DNA of 64,000 bases from Cloacibacillus evryensis DSM 19522 (GCF_000585335.1 NZ_KK073872.1:564001-628000); one strand, 5' to 3'. Numbered from the stretch's first letter, positions 40,940 to 50,237 are shown. Numbers and translations are program-made. The notes: a model not told the origin generated them from the sequence alone.

Positions 40940-42297
40940 TAAAGTTTCTTCCGCACGATGAAGTAGAGGCCCTTGCCGCCCATGCGCTCGACCTTGCGGC
41001 AAAGAGCGGCGCCTGGGGAGCGGACCTCCTTTACAGCGAGGGCAGCGGCAGCGGGCTGACTCTTAAAGACGGAGAGACGGAGGAATGCGCCTCCGGCTCC
41101 TCTGCCGGCATCGGCATCAGGACGATAATGTCGGACGGACGTCAGGGGATCGCCTATGGCAGCCGGCTAGACAAAGCGTCCGTCGACTCTCTTGTTGAGT
41201 GGAGCCTGCATAACGCGCTGGCATCCGAGCCGGAGGAGGGCATCACCCTCTACGAAGGGCCGCTTGTGCGCTGTCGGGAGCTTGACGCCGAGGACAGGCG
41301 GATACGTGAGATCACCGCAGCAGACCGCATGAAATATTGTCTCGAAATGACGCGGGAGGCGCGGTCGCTCGACAGCCGCATCGTCTCCGTGCGCTCCGCC
41401 TCATGGAGAGACGGATGGGGTGCTTCCTTCTTTGCCACGACCAAGGGGCTTTGCGGCTGGGAGGAGGGCTCCAGCGCCAACTGTGGCGTCATGGTGCTCG
41501 CCCAGTCCGGCGAGTCCACCGAGATGGGCGGTTACGGAATGGAAGCGCTGCGCCTGGACGAGCTGGACATAATAAAGAGCGCGCGCACGGCGGTGGAGCA
41601 GACAGTCGCCTCGCTTGGCGGCAGACAGCTCGCGACGGGGAGCTACACCATCATGATAGAACCGGAGACGGCGGCCTCTCTCGTAGACGTTATCGGCGGC
41701 CTTTTCTGCGCCTCCGACGTGCACCGGGGACGTTCGATGATGAAGGGGCGTCTTGGCGAGCTCGTCGCCTCTCCCTGCGTCAACCTTACGGACGATGGGC
41801 GCATCCCGTGGAAGCCCGGCAGTTCGTCGTGGGATTCCGAAGGTGTCCCGACCGGTCGCACGGAGCTGATAAAAAACGGAGAGGCCAACGCCTTCCTCTA
41901 TAATTTGCAGTATGCCATAAAAGACGGCGTAAGCTCAACCGGCAACTGCTCGCGCGGGATGTCGTCCCTGCCCGATGTGGGAACGACGAACCTCGTGTTC
42001 GCGGCGGGGACGGAAAGCCCCGACGCGCTGCGTGCGCGGATCACAAACGGCATGTACGTAACGGAGTTCATGGGGCTGCACACCATCGACCCGATCAGCG
42101 GCGATTTTTCTATCGGCGCCAAGGGGCACCGCATAGAGAACGGCGAGATCACAACGCCGGTGAGCGGTGTCACAATGGCGTCCAATCTGTTAGAATTTAT
42201 GAGAAATATCTCGGCGGCGGCCTCCGACCTGAAATATTCCGGTTCGGTGGCGGCCCCTACACTGGTGGTTGAGAATGTTGTCATTGCGGGTAAATAA
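40936..42297 (+). CDS. PmbA/TldE-like protein of the TldD/PmbA family
   Basis: 453 aa from a GTG overlapping the aldolase stop. Family features include SGLTLKDGETEECASGSSAGIGIRT, TASLVDVIGGLF-like EPETAASLVDVIGGLFCASD, GRSMMKG.LGE, SVTNDGRIPWKPGSSSWDSEGVPT-like region, and a C-terminal THTIDPISGDFSIGAKG-like segment. There is no HEXXXH zinc motif, which marks TldD, so this is the non-catalytic TldE/PmbA-type subunit. The partner TldD is not in the window. Together they degrade unfolded peptides and mature microcins in other bacteria. Confidence 0.85.
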   Translation: MIKFLPHDEVEALAAHALDLAAKSGAWGADLLYSEGSGSGLTLKDGETEECASGSSAGIGIRTIMSDGRQGIAYGSRLDKASVDSLVEWSLHNALASEPEEGITLYEGPLVRCRELDAEDRRIREITAADRMKYCLEMTREARSLDSRIVSVRSASWRDGWGASFFATTKGLCGWEEGSSANCGVMVLAQSGESTEMGGYGMEALRLDELDIIKSARTAVEQTVASLGGRQLATGSYTIMIEPETAASLVDVIGGLFCASDVHRGRSMMKGRLGELVASPCVNLTDDGRIPWKPGSSSWDSEGVPTGRTELIKNGEANAFLYNLQYAIKDGVSSTGNCSRGMSSLPDVGTTNLVFAAGTESPDALRARITNGMYVTEFMGLHTIDPISGDFSIGAKGHRIENGEITTPVSGVTMASNLLEFMRNISAAASDLKYSGSVAAPTLVVENVVIAGK

Positions 42298-43609
42298 TAG
42301 GATATTCACAGGGCTCATAGCGGTTTTTGCGTCGCTCTTCATCCTTTCGGCCTCCTGCGCCTTCGCCGCGGAGACGCTCTCTTTCTGGAACGGGGAGGTT
42401 AAAAAGGGCGACGTCGCGGCGCGCCGGAACGGAACGATACAGGAGGTCGCCATTGACGAGGTCGTCTCGTCGCTGGGTTTCATCCCGAAGGTGGACGCCT
42501 CCTCTATAATAGTGGTTCTTGAGGGGAAGAAGATCGAATTCTGGAACGCCTCGAATGTGGTCCGCGCCGCCGGAAGCATAATCAGCTTCCCGCTGCCGGT
42601 GAGCAACACGGACGGACATTGGTGGGGAGATGCGAAATCGGTGGCCGCCGCGTTCGGTTACTTCTACGCCGCGATAGGCAAACCTTCGGCCTTCCGCTGG
42701 GGCGAACCTTCGGCGGCCCCGCAGCCGCCCGTCCAGCCAAAGGTTTCGGAGCCGCAGCGGCCGGTTGAGGAAAAACCGGCCGAACCTGAAAAAAGGCCGG
42801 TCGTGAAGATCCCTTCCGCCGAGCCGGCCCAGCCCCCGGCGGCGCAGAAGGGGGAGCCGGAGGAAAAGTACACGCCCGCCGCTCCGGTCGCGACCTTCAG
42901 CGGGAATAAACGCCCCGTCGTCGTCGTAGACGCGGGACACGGAGGGCACGATCCCGGAGCCGCGGCAAACGGCGTGAGGGAGAAGGACGTCAACCTCAAG
43001 GCGGCGATCGAGCTTGGCGAGATATTGCGCCAGTACGGGATCGACGCGAGGCTGACGCGCAGAACCGATGTCTATCTGAAACTTGCGGAGCGTACCGCCT
43101 TCGCGAATAAAAACGACGCAGACGTCTTTGTCAGCCTCCATTGCAACGCGATGCCCAAAGGCCGGTCAAGCGTCGCCGGGCTTGAATATTACATCATGGC
43201 CCTTCCCTCGGACAAAGACGCGATGAACCTGGCCATCGCGGAAAACAAAGAAATTTCCGCCGGCGTCGACAGCGCCGCCGAGGCGCAGCGCGCCGACAAA
43301 AAGACGCAGCTGCTGCTGAAGATATTGGGCGACATGCAGCAAAATGATAAAATAAACGAAAGCACGACGCTGGCAGAGGTGATGCACAAGGCGGCGAAAG
43401 CCGGCTCGATGCCGATGCGAAAGGTGGCCCAGGCTCCCTTCTTCGTACTGCGCGGCGCGGGGATGCCGGCCGTGCTGGTGGAAATGGGATATCTTACGAA
43501 CGCGGCGGAGGCGAGAAAACTCAACTCCGCCTCATACAGGGAGGCGCTCTGCCGCAGTATCGCGCAGGGGATCGTGCAGTATATAAAGGAGCATCCCACG
43601 CAGAGATGA
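42275..43609 (+). CDS. Secreted N-acetylmuramoyl-L-alanine amidase (AmiC-type)
   Basis: 444 aa; ATG 42275 within the end of the previous gene is preferred, TTG 42269 is possible. A signal peptide (RIFTGLIAVFASLFILSASCAFA) precedes a copper-amine-oxidase-like or SLH-like N-domain and a Pro/Glu-rich linker (about 130-205). The Amidase_3 catalytic domain starts near 214: VDAGHGGHDPGA, GVREKDVNLKAA, SLHCNA and VLVEMGYLTNAAEA. Zinc ligands and the catalytic Glu are present. It should cleave septal peptidoglycan in the periplasm. It is unrelated in role to the phage endolysin despite the same domain. Confidence 0.88.
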   Translation: MLSLRVNNRIFTGLIAVFASLFILSASCAFAAETLSFWNGEVKKGDVAARRNGTIQEVAIDEVVSSLGFIPKVDASSIIVVLEGKKIEFWNASNVVRAAGSIISFPLPVSNTDGHWWGDAKSVAAAFGYFYAAIGKPSAFRWGEPSAAPQPPVQPKVSEPQRPVEEKPAEPEKRPVVKIPSAEPAQPPAAQKGEPEEKYTPAAPVATFSGNKRPVVVVDAGHGGHDPGAAANGVREKDVNLKAAIELGEILRQYGIDARLTRRTDVYLKLAERTAFANKNDADVFVSLHCNAMPKGRSSVAGLEYYIMALPSDKDAMNLAIAENKEISAGVDSAAEAQRADKKTQLLLKILGDMQQNDKINESTTLAEVMHKAAKAGSMPMRKVAQAPFFVLRGAGMPAVLVEMGYLTNAAEARKLNSASYREALCRSIAQGIVQYIKEHPTQR

Positions 43610-43649
43610 CGGTTTTTGACACGAAAGAGAGCCATAGGGAGGACTGCTG

Positions 43650-44513
43650 ATGAGAGATTCTGAGGGAAGACAGCGGCATTTTGTGATCCGCGATAAAAAG
43701 GATGAAAGCTATGACTCGCCGTCCGTGCGCCGCCGCGGGGTCATCAAGGAGCGCGAGGAGGAGATGGAAGAGGCCCTCGAAGAGCCGCGCGCGCCGCGCC
43801 AGCGCAAATCACTGCGCGAGCGCGAGATGGAGGAAGAGGACGAGCAGAACATCCTGCGCCGGGGCCGCGGCAATAAGCGTATAAAAGAGGAAGAGGATTA
43901 CGAAGAAGAGGAAGAAGAAAATTACGGCTCCAAGGCTCCCAAAGTCGTTCGCGTCTTCGCCTGGATCGCGCTGATGATCATCCTCTTTGCCTGCGGCTAC
44001 CTCGCCACCAACTACTTCTTCAGCTGGTCCGACAAAAAGGGCGGCGAGCGTATAGGCAGCGTCTACGGCACGGGCTCCGAGGTCAAAGAATCAGCGGCGA
44101 CGGAGGAGACTGCCGCCTCCAATACGAAATATACCCTCTATCTGCCCGACGGAGAGGGCTTCCAGAGCCGCGGCATCGATATAACCGGCGGCGGCACGAG
44201 GGAAGAAGACATCGCGAAGGTGATGTCGATGTACGTTGACAGCCTGAAAGAGACGAAGGCGCTCGACCCGGCGGTCTCCATAAACGAAATATTCCAGAGC
44301 GGCGACTGGCTCTATCTCAACATGACGCCCACCTTCCAGAGCTCGCTCAAGAGCCTCGGTAAGGCCAAGGCGGAGAAGCTGCTCAGTGGCTTTACCAAGA
44401 CGGTACAGGAAAACTTCCCGCCGCTGAAAAAGGTAAAATTCTACGTGAACTCCAAGGAGATCACCGACAAAAATCCCGTGGACCTCACCCAGCCCTGGGA
44501 AAGGACCAATTAA
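43650..44513 (+). CDS. GerMN-domain membrane protein
   Basis: 287 aa. The first 95 residues are a highly charged, Arg/Glu-rich cytoplasmic segment. One membrane span lies at about 101-122 (VFAWIALMIILFACGYLATNY). The extracytoplasmic C-terminal half carries a GerMN domain (KYTLYLPDGEGF, DSLKETKALDPAVSINEIF, LNMTPTFQSSL, FPPLKKVKFYVNSKEI). In Firmicutes GerM acts in sporulation and germination; in Gram-negative-type cells it is an envelope protein of unknown role. Its place between a cell-wall amidase and RNase PH hints at envelope function. GGAGG precedes the ATG. Confidence 0.8.
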   Translation: MRDSEGRQRHFVIRDKKDESYDSPSVRRRGVIKEREEEMEEALEEPRAPRQRKSLREREMEEEDEQNILRRGRGNKRIKEEEDYEEEEEENYGSKAPKVVRVFAWIALMIILFACGYLATNYFFSWSDKKGGERIGSVYGTGSEVKESAATEETAASNTKYTLYLPDGEGFQSRGIDITGGGTREEDIAKVMSMYVDSLKETKALDPAVSINEIFQSGDWLYLNMTPTFQSSLKSLGKAKAEKLLSGFTKTVQENFPPLKKVKFYVNSKEITDKNPVDLTQPWERTN

Positions 44514-44514
44514 G

Positions 44515-45279
44515 ATGACAGAATTGATCCGCATAGACGGGCGCGGCGTGGAGACGCTGCGCCCGATAACCTTTGAGCGCGCCGTCAGCCGTTACGCCGA
44601 GGGGTCGGCGCTTGTCAGATGGGGCAACACCCATGTTCTCTGCACCGCCTCGGTCGACGAAAAAGTCCCCCCCTTCATGCGCGCCTCCGGCAGCGGCTGG
44701 ATAACCGCGGAATATGCGATGCTCCCGCGGGCGACCCACCAGCGCAGCCCGCGGGACATCAGCAGGGGAAAACAGAACGCGCGCGGCAGCGAGATACAGC
44801 GCCTTATCGGCCGCTCCCTGCGCGCGGCGGTGGATATGCCCAAGCTTGGAGAGCGGACGATAACTATAGACTGCGATGTGCTCCAGGCCGACGGCGGCAC
44901 GCGCACGGCCTCCATCACGGCGGGGTTCATCGCGCTCTTCGACGCGCTGCGCTGGCTTCGCGCGAACGGCAGGATCGTTTCCATACCGCTGAAAAATCAG
45001 ATCGCCGCTGTCAGCGTCGGCAAAGTCGCGGGCGCGCCGATGCTGGACCTTTGCTACGAAGAGGACTCCACGGCGGAGGTCGACGCGAACCTTGTCATGA
45101 CCGGCGCCGGGGACTTTATCGAGCTGCAGGGCACGGGAGAGGGCGGTTCTTTCTCATATACGGAACTTGCGCAGATAATAGACCTCGGCTGGAGCGGCAT
45201 CTCGGAGATACAGCAGAGGCAGCGCGAAATCCTTGCACTCAGCGAAGAAGAGAGAGAGCTGTTTGAAAAATGCAGATGA
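44515..45279 (+). CDS. rph: Ribonuclease PH
   Basis: 254 aa. MTELIRIDGRGVETLRPITFER, GNTHVLCTASVDEKVPPFMR, GWITAEYAMLPRATHQRSPRD, GRSLRAAVDM, DCDVLQADGGTRTASITAGF and TGEGGSFSYTELAQII are diagnostic. It trims the 3' ends of tRNA precursors phosphorolytically. It starts one base after the GerMN stop region and overlaps the next gene by ten bases, a common rph-rdgB pairing. Confidence 0.95.
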   Translation: MTELIRIDGRGVETLRPITFERAVSRYAEGSALVRWGNTHVLCTASVDEKVPPFMRASGSGWITAEYAMLPRATHQRSPRDISRGKQNARGSEIQRLIGRSLRAAVDMPKLGERTITIDCDVLQADGGTRTASITAGFIALFDALRWLRANGRIVSIPLKNQIAAVSVGKVAGAPMLDLCYEEDSTAEVDANLVMTGAGDFIELQGTGEGGSFSYTELAQIIDLGWSGISEIQQRQREILALSEEERELFEKCR

Positions 45280-45875
45280 TACTTGCGAGCACCAACAGGG
45301 GCAAATACCGCGAGATGAAGGCCCAGCTTGAACCTTTGGGGATAGAGCTGCTCTTCGGCGGAGATTTTGAAAAACCGCTTGACGTGGACGAGACGGGAGA
45401 AAGCTATGCGGAAAACGCGCTGCTCAAGGCCAGGGCGTGGGCGGAGGCGACCGGCCTGCCGGCGCTGGCTGACGACAGCGGCCTCGAGGCGGAGGCCCTC
45501 GGCGGCAGGCCGGGGATACATTCCGCGCGCGCAGTCGAGGGCAGCGACAGCGACCGCATGTACTGGCTGCTTGGCGAGATGAAAGACAAGAGCGACCGCC
45601 GCGGGCGTTTCGCCTGTGCCATCGCGGTGGTCTTTCCGGATAAAAAGGAGCCGCTCACGGTCACAAAATACTGTCCCGGACAGATAACGCGCGAACCGGC
45701 GGGGGAGTCCGGCTTCGGCTATGACCCCATCTTTGTCCCGGACGGTTTCGACAAGACCTTTGCCGAACTTGGCGGCGAAATAAAAAATAAAATTTCTCAC
45801 CGCGCAATGGCCGTAAAAGGTATAGCCGAAATGCTCATACCTGTGGTACAATCATACGCTGTACGTGGTATGTAA
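45270..45875 (+). CDS. rdgB: XTP/dITP pyrophosphatase (RdgB/HAM1)
   Basis: 201 aa. Signature segments are LASTNRGKYREMKAQL, DETGESYAENALLKARAWAEATGLPALADDSGLEAEALGGRPGIHSARA and SGFGYDPIF, with the C-terminal ISHRAMAVK. The enzyme removes non-canonical purine nucleotides (XTP, dITP). It is co-translated with RNase PH through a ten-base overlap. Confidence 0.94.
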   Translation: MQMILASTNRGKYREMKAQLEPLGIELLFGGDFEKPLDVDETGESYAENALLKARAWAEATGLPALADDSGLEAEALGGRPGIHSARAVEGSDSDRMYWLLGEMKDKSDRRGRFACAIAVVFPDKKEPLTVTKYCPGQITREPAGESGFGYDPIFVPDGFDKTFAELGGEIKNKISHRAMAVKGIAEMLIPVVQSYAVRGM

Positions 45876-45936
45876 AATACTAGGGCGAAGCTGCGGCTTT
45901 TGCCTCTTTATTTAGAAAATTTTGGAGGTGTGGTTT

Positions 45937-46167
45937 GTGAAAATTCTTCTTGGAATAATTCACATCCTTGTTTGTCTCGCACTCATCACTGTCGTGCTGA
46001 TGCAGCACAGAAAATCCGGCGGCTTCACCGGCGCGTTCGGCGGCGGCGGAACGCAGGCCGATATGAATAACGGCACCTGGCAGCGCATGTCCGGCCTTAC
46101 GAAGGTCACGGCGGTGCTGATGGGGGCTTTCATGGTCATTTCAATACTTCAGGTAGTAGTCAGATAG
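45937..46167 (+). CDS. secG: Preprotein translocase subunit SecG
   Basis: 76 aa from GTG 45937 (TTGGAGG upstream). Two membrane spans (LLGIIHILVCLALITVVLMQ and LTKVTAVLMGAFMVISILQVVV) flank the conserved loop HRKSGGFTGAFGGGG. The protein assists SecYE-mediated export in the inner membrane. The earlier GTG at 45922 overlaps the ribosome-binding site and is rejected. Confidence 0.93.
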   Translation: MKILLGIIHILVCLALITVVLMQHRKSGGFTGAFGGGGTQADMNNGTWQRMSGLTKVTAVLMGAFMVISILQVVVR

Positions 46168-46179
46168 CGGGATCGTGAT

Positions 46180-47223
46180 ATGACCGTAAACCCCCTGGAC
46201 GGCCAGAAAGACATCGCCTCATACGAGCCTGTCGACGGCCGCCTCTTTTCCGCTACCCATGAGGAAATATTGACAGGCTGGACCACGGACATCTATTTCC
46301 TCAAGACGCGCGACGTCCTGAGATCCGCCGGATTGCTTGAAACTCCGGTGGTCGCCGAAGTCTTCACCCGTAAGCCGGGCACCTTCGCCGGCTCCGAAGA
46401 GGTATTGAACCTCTTCCGCAAACTTCCGAACCCTCCCCGGGTGGAGGCGCTGTCGGAGGGCGAAAGCTTCGAGGCTAAAGAGGTCGTGATGCGCATAACC
46501 GGCACCTACGAATCATTCGGCCTTTACGAGACGGTGCTGCTCGGCATGCTCGCCTCATCGACCGGTTGGGCCACGGCCGCCAAAGAATGCGTGGAAGCGG
46601 CGGAAGGCAGAAACGTCCTCTGTTTCGGCGCGCGCCACGTCCATCCCGCCATCGCTCCCGTAATGGAGCGGGCGGCGAAGATCGCCGGCTGCAGCGCTAT
46701 GAGCTGCATCCTTGCCGCGAAGCTCTGCGGCGAGGAACCCAAGGGTACGGTGCCGCACGCGGCGATACTGATGGTCGGGGACACGGTGAAGCTCGCGAAA
46801 CTCTACGACGCGCAGGTCCCTGCCGAAGAGCCGAGGATAGTCCTCGTCGATACCTTCAAGGACGAAGCGGAAGAGACGATGAGGGTCGCGGAGGCTCTCG
46901 GCGACAAACTCTCTGGCATCCGCCTCGACACGCCCGGCGAGCGCGGCGGCGTGACGCCGGATCTCGTGCGCGAAATACGCTGGCGGCTGGATACGGCGGG
47001 CTATAACAAAGTTCAGATAATCGCCACCGGCGGACTGACGCCGGAGCGCATCAAGGTCATGAACGAAGCCGGCGCGGACGTTTACGGCGTAGGCAGCTAC
47101 ATCACGAACGGCGCGCAGCGCGACATGACGATGGATATAAAGATGGTCAACGGCAGACCGATCGCGAAGAGAGGACGCCTGCCGGGAATAATACCGAACC
47201 CTAAGCTTAAACGCGTGCTCTAG
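46180..47223 (+). CDS. Nicotinate phosphoribosyltransferase, archaeal-type
   Basis: 347 aa. Segments TDIYFLKTRDVLR, VVAEVFTRKPGTFAGSEEV, FGARHVHPAIAPVMERAA, GTVPHAAILMVGDT, VDTFKDEAEE, GIRLDTPGERGG and IATGGLTPERIKVMNEAGADVYGVGSYI mark the type II PRTase fold of the short, archaeal-like nicotinate phosphoribosyltransferases. It salvages nicotinate to NaMN for NAD synthesis. Twelve bases after secG. The downstream 170 bases lead into the ribosomal operon and contain no clear gene. Confidence 0.88.
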   Translation: MTVNPLDGQKDIASYEPVDGRLFSATHEEILTGWTTDIYFLKTRDVLRSAGLLETPVVAEVFTRKPGTFAGSEEVLNLFRKLPNPPRVEALSEGESFEAKEVVMRITGTYESFGLYETVLLGMLASSTGWATAAKECVEAAEGRNVLCFGARHVHPAIAPVMERAAKIAGCSAMSCILAAKLCGEEPKGTVPHAAILMVGDTVKLAKLYDAQVPAEEPRIVLVDTFKDEAEETMRVAEALGDKLSGIRLDTPGERGGVTPDLVREIRWRLDTAGYNKVQIIATGGLTPERIKVMNEAGADVYGVGSYITNGAQRDMTMDIKMVNGRPIAKRGRLPGIIPNPKLKRVL

Positions 47224-47394
47224 CCCCGCCGCCCGGTCCTCCCCCACGATGACCGGGAGCGTCTCCCATGCCGGCCTCCGACGTTACGTAAGGATGCGCA
47301 TGCCACGGCAGAAGGGAGCCGGTAGAAAACGCTTTGAGATATAAAATAAAAAATAAAACTAAGAATTGACTCTCTTTCTTAAGGAGGAAGATCC

Positions 47395-47829
47395 ATGATA
47401 GGCACACGTTCCTTCATGGCCAAAGGCGAAGAAGTCGAGCACAAATGGTATATCATCGACGCTGAAAACAAACCCCTTGGCCGTCTCGCAGTACAGGTAG
47501 CCCGCATACTCTCCGGCAAGCACAAACCCACCTACACCCCCCACGTGGACACAGGTGATTTTGTGGTCGTCATCAACGCCGAGAAGGTAGGCCTCACCGG
47601 CAATAAACTTACCCAGTCCACCATCTCAAAGCACTCCGGACACCCCGGCGGACTTAAAGTGCTCACATACAAACAGATTCTTGAGCGCCGCCCCGAACGC
47701 CTCGTAGAGCGCGTGGTATGGGGAATGCTCCCGAAGACGAAGCTTGGCCGCGACATGTACCGCAAACTTAAGGTATATGCCGGAGCGGCACATCCGCACG
47801 CGGCCCAGAAGCCCGAGCAGATAGACTAA
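47395..47829 (+). CDS. rplM: Ribosomal protein L13
   Basis: 144 aa with AAGGAGG upstream. [48 protein letters not shown] and [25 protein letters not shown] are canonical L13. It assembles early into the 50S subunit. Paired with S9 after 18 bases as in most bacteria. Confidence 0.97.
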   Translation: MIGTRSFMAKGEEVEHKWYIIDAENKPLGRLAVQVARILSGKHKPTYTPHVDTGDFVVVINAEKVGLTGNKLTQSTISKHSGHPGGLKVLTYKQILERRPERLVERVVWGMLPKTKLGRDMYRKLKVYAGAAHPHAAQKPEQID

Positions 47830-47847
47830 GGATAGAGGTGGAATAAA

Positions 47848-48243
47848 ATGGCAGACAAAAAATTCCTTTGGGGAACAGGCAGAAGAAAGAACGCTATCGC
47901 CCGTGTACGCATCTGCGAAGGCACCGGCCAGTTCCTCATCAACAACCGTGAAGTAAAAGACTACCTCCCCCGTTTCTACTGGGCCTCGCAGGCCGTTGAG
48001 CCCCTCGCGGCGGCAGGTGTCGAAGGTAAAATAGACGTCTTTGTGAACGCCCATGGCGGCGGCCTCACCGGACAGGCCGGAGCCATCCGCCTCGGTGTGG
48101 CGAGAGCGCTGCTCAAGATGTATCCCAATGTACGCCCCGTGCTTAAAAAGGCCGGACTCCTCACGCGCGACTCACGTATGGTCGAGCGCAAGAAGGTCGG
48201 ACTCAAGGGCGCGCGCGCGAACAAGCAGTTCTCAAAGCGTTAA
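47848..48243 (+). CDS. rpsI: Ribosomal protein S9
   Basis: 131 aa: WGTGRRKNAIARVRICEGTGQFLINNREV, HGGGLTGQAGAIRLGVARALL and the C-terminal GLLTRDSRMVERKKVGLKGARANKQFSKR, whose basic tail reaches the ribosomal P site. Co-transcribed with rplM and closed by the terminator at 48328. Confidence 0.97.
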   Translation: MADKKFLWGTGRRKNAIARVRICEGTGQFLINNREVKDYLPRFYWASQAVEPLAAAGVEGKIDVFVNAHGGGLTGQAGAIRLGVARALLKMYPNVRPVLKKAGLLTRDSRMVERKKVGLKGARANKQFSKR

Positions 48244-48327
48244 TCGCGCGGGAGCCGCTTACTGTTCAAAAAGTAAAGGCCGTCCAATTTTGGCGGCGAT
48301 TGTCAAACAAGATACGATCACTTTCAG

Positions 48328-48359
48328 AAAACGGCGCTGCTTCGGCAGCGCCGTTTTTT
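48328..48359 (+). terminator. Terminator of the rplM-rpsI operon
   Basis: AAAACGGCGCTGC pairs with GCAGCGCCGTTTT around a TTCG tetraloop, followed by Ts. Confidence 0.9.
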
Positions 48360-48575
48360 CGTCTTTCAATCCGTTTAACGAAGGACGCTGGCCATACCTC
48401 CGCGGGAACATAAAAAATATCGATCCACAGCTGCCTCAGGGCGGAGGCCGCAAATGTACAAACAAAAACATTGAACGGCCGGTGCCGTGGGGCGGCTGCT
48501 GAACTATGCGCCGCCCCGGAAGCCGACGCCGTCCGTTTGGCCTGGCGAAGCGGCAGATTTATAAACTTTGCTGCC

Positions 48576-48625
48576 TTGACAGGTAAACGAGCGTTTACTA
48601 TAATATTCAGTAAACGCTCGTTTAC
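48576..48625 (+). promoter_or_regulatory. TetR promoter with two embedded operators
   Basis: TTGACA (48576-48581), 17-base spacer, TATAAT (48599-48604): a perfect consensus promoter. The spacer contains GTAAACGAGCGTTTAC (48583-48598), and its reverse complement GTAAACGCTCGTTTAC lies just downstream at 48610-48625. Both are near-palindromes with GTAAACG half-sites, so a TetR dimer could bind each and block RNA polymerase. Confidence 0.85.
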
Positions 48626-48644
48626 TTACGGGAGGCGTAAGAAG

Positions 48645-49301
48645 ATGGGAACAAAGGAAAAAATTCTCGTAACCGCCCTTCGGCTGTTTGCGCAGGATGG
48701 ATATGAGGCGGTCTCTGTGAGCCGGATCGCGGGAGAATTGGGCATGACGAAGGGCGCGCTTTATAAGCACTACAAAAATAAGCGCGACATCTATGACAGC
48801 ATCGTGGCGCATATCTTTCAGCTGGATGCGGAACGGGCGAAAACATCAAAAGTTCCCGAGAAAACCTTTGATGAAACGCCCCTGCCCTTTCGTTATGCCA
48901 CCGTAGAGGGGCTAAAGACATTTATGGAGGCGCAGTTTCGTTATTGGTCGGAGGATGAGACCGCCTGTAATTTTCGCAGGATGCTGACGCTGGAACAATA
49001 TCGAAATCCGGAATTGACGGAACTGTATCACCGGGCCTTTACAAGCGGGCCGCTCGGTTATACGGAAGATTTATTCCGTGAGATGATGGGGCGGGGGCTT
49101 TGGCATAAGGGAAATCCCCGGCAAATGGCGGTGGAATTTTACGCGCCCTTTTACCTGCTGCTGAGTATCTCCGACGCCGCCTTAAGTGAGCCCGAAAAGA
49201 GAGCGACGGCGGAGCTTTTTACGGCGCACGTTGAAGGGTTCATAGAAAAATATGCCTCGGATGGCGAAGAAGCGGCTGACGGCGGGGATCATAAAAGCTG
49301 A
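48645..49301 (+). CDS. TetR family transcriptional regulator
   Basis: 218 aa from ATG 48645 (GGGAGG upstream). The N-terminal helix-turn-helix is ILVTALRLFAQDGYEAVSVSRIAGELGMTKGALYKHYKNKRDIYDSI. The C-terminal ligand domain (FMEAQFRYWSEDETACNFRRMLTLEQYRNPELTELY) fits a group often placed next to acetyltransferase or efflux genes. It almost certainly represses its own promoter, where two matching operators sit, and probably the downstream GNAT gene. Confidence 0.9.
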   Translation: MGTKEKILVTALRLFAQDGYEAVSVSRIAGELGMTKGALYKHYKNKRDIYDSIVAHIFQLDAERAKTSKVPEKTFDETPLPFRYATVEGLKTFMEAQFRYWSEDETACNFRRMLTLEQYRNPELTELYHRAFTSGPLGYTEDLFREMMGRGLWHKGNPRQMAVEFYAPFYLLLSISDAALSEPEKRATAELFTAHVEGFIEKYASDGEEAADGGDHKS

Positions 49302-49383
49302 ATGTGCCGCGCCAGGTATGCGGAGATAAGGGACGCCCGCGTTCGTTAAAGGCAGTATTAATAAGAAATGAGGAGAATTTGCA

Positions 49384-50019
49384 GTGATAAAGATAAGAAA
49401 CGAAAGAGAAACAGATTACAAAACAGTAGAGGATATCACCAGGAAAGCCTTTTATAACCTCTATATTCCCGGGTGCGCGGAACATTATTTAGTTCATATC
49501 ATGCGCGGGCATGAGGATTTTATCGCGGAGCTGGATTTTGTGATCGAACTTGACGGACAGGTAATCGGAAACATCATGTACACGAAAGCTAAGCTGATCG
49601 ACGAGGCGGGGACGAAAAAAGAGACACTCACCTTTGGCCCCGTCTGCATCGCCCCTGAACATCAAAGAAAGGGCTATGGGAAGATGCTCTTGGAGCATTC
49701 CTTTCAAGAGGCGTTGGTGCTTGGCTACGACGCCGTCGTCATATTTGGCAGTCCGGTAAACTATGTGAGCAGCGGTTTCAAGAGCTGCAAAAAATATAAC
49801 GTCTGTCTGGAAAATAATAAATTCCCCGCGGCGATGATGGTAAAGGAGCTCACCCCCAATGTCTTTGACGGCAGAAAATGGACCTACTACGACAGCCCGG
49901 TGATGGCGATCTCGGAGCAGGCGGCCCGGCAGTATGACGATGCTCTGGAAAAAATGGAAAAGAGGTATCAGCCCAGCCAGGATGAATTTTATATTATGAG
50001 CCGTTCTTTTGTCGAATGA
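49384..50019 (+). CDS. GNAT family N-acetyltransferase
   Basis: 211 aa from GTG 49384 with GAGGAG upstream. The GNAT acetyl-CoA motif is TFGPVCIAPEHQRKGYGKMLLEHSFQEA, preceded by strand VIELDGQVIGNIMYTKAKL. The C-terminal half (VIFGSPVNYVSSGFKSCKKYNV, GRKWTYYDSPV) is typical of small-molecule acetyltransferases near TetR regulators. The substrate is unknown. Eighty-two bases after the TetR gene and probably under its control. Confidence 0.85.
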   Translation: MIKIRNERETDYKTVEDITRKAFYNLYIPGCAEHYLVHIMRGHEDFIAELDFVIELDGQVIGNIMYTKAKLIDEAGTKKETLTFGPVCIAPEHQRKGYGKMLLEHSFQEALVLGYDAVVIFGSPVNYVSSGFKSCKKYNVCLENNKFPAAMMVKELTPNVFDGRKWTYYDSPVMAISEQAARQYDDALEKMEKRYQPSQDEFYIMSRSFVE

Positions 50020-50132
50020 GACGAATTATCCGTGTCGGAGGGATAGGACAGGCTCGATAAGAAATTAAATCCTGAGATCATAATTGATAAAACCGGATAA
50101 TTGCCTCGCGCCATCGTGGCTCGAGGTCAACG

Positions 50133-50169
50133 ACGAACCCCGCCGCGTCAGCGGCGGAGTTCGTTTTTT
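50133..50169 (+). terminator. Terminator after the GNAT gene
   Basis: ACGAACCCCGCCGC (50133-50146) pairs with GCGGCGGAGTTCGT (50151-50164) with one mismatch and a GTCA loop, followed by Ts. Confidence 0.85.
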
Positions 50170-50237
50170 CGCTCCCGCGCCGTTCTCCTCTTTCGTAAAT
50201 TTTAAATTTTTGAAGGCCGCTCTTTTTGACATATGCC

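Larger units (their letters stand above)
48244..48644. other. Intergenic stretch between rpsI and the TetR gene
   Basis: 401 bases. It holds the S9 terminator, a second GC-rich inverted repeat (GGGGCGGC at 48489-48496 with GCCGCCCC at 48510-48517), and the autoregulated TetR promoter at 48576-48625. The nominal upstream extension of the TetR frame into this region has no start signal. Confidence 0.6.

Noticed and set aside
48471-48644. Upstream extension of the TetR reading frame
   Set aside because: It would translate through the promoter and operators; ATG 48645 has the ribosome-binding site and family-typical start.
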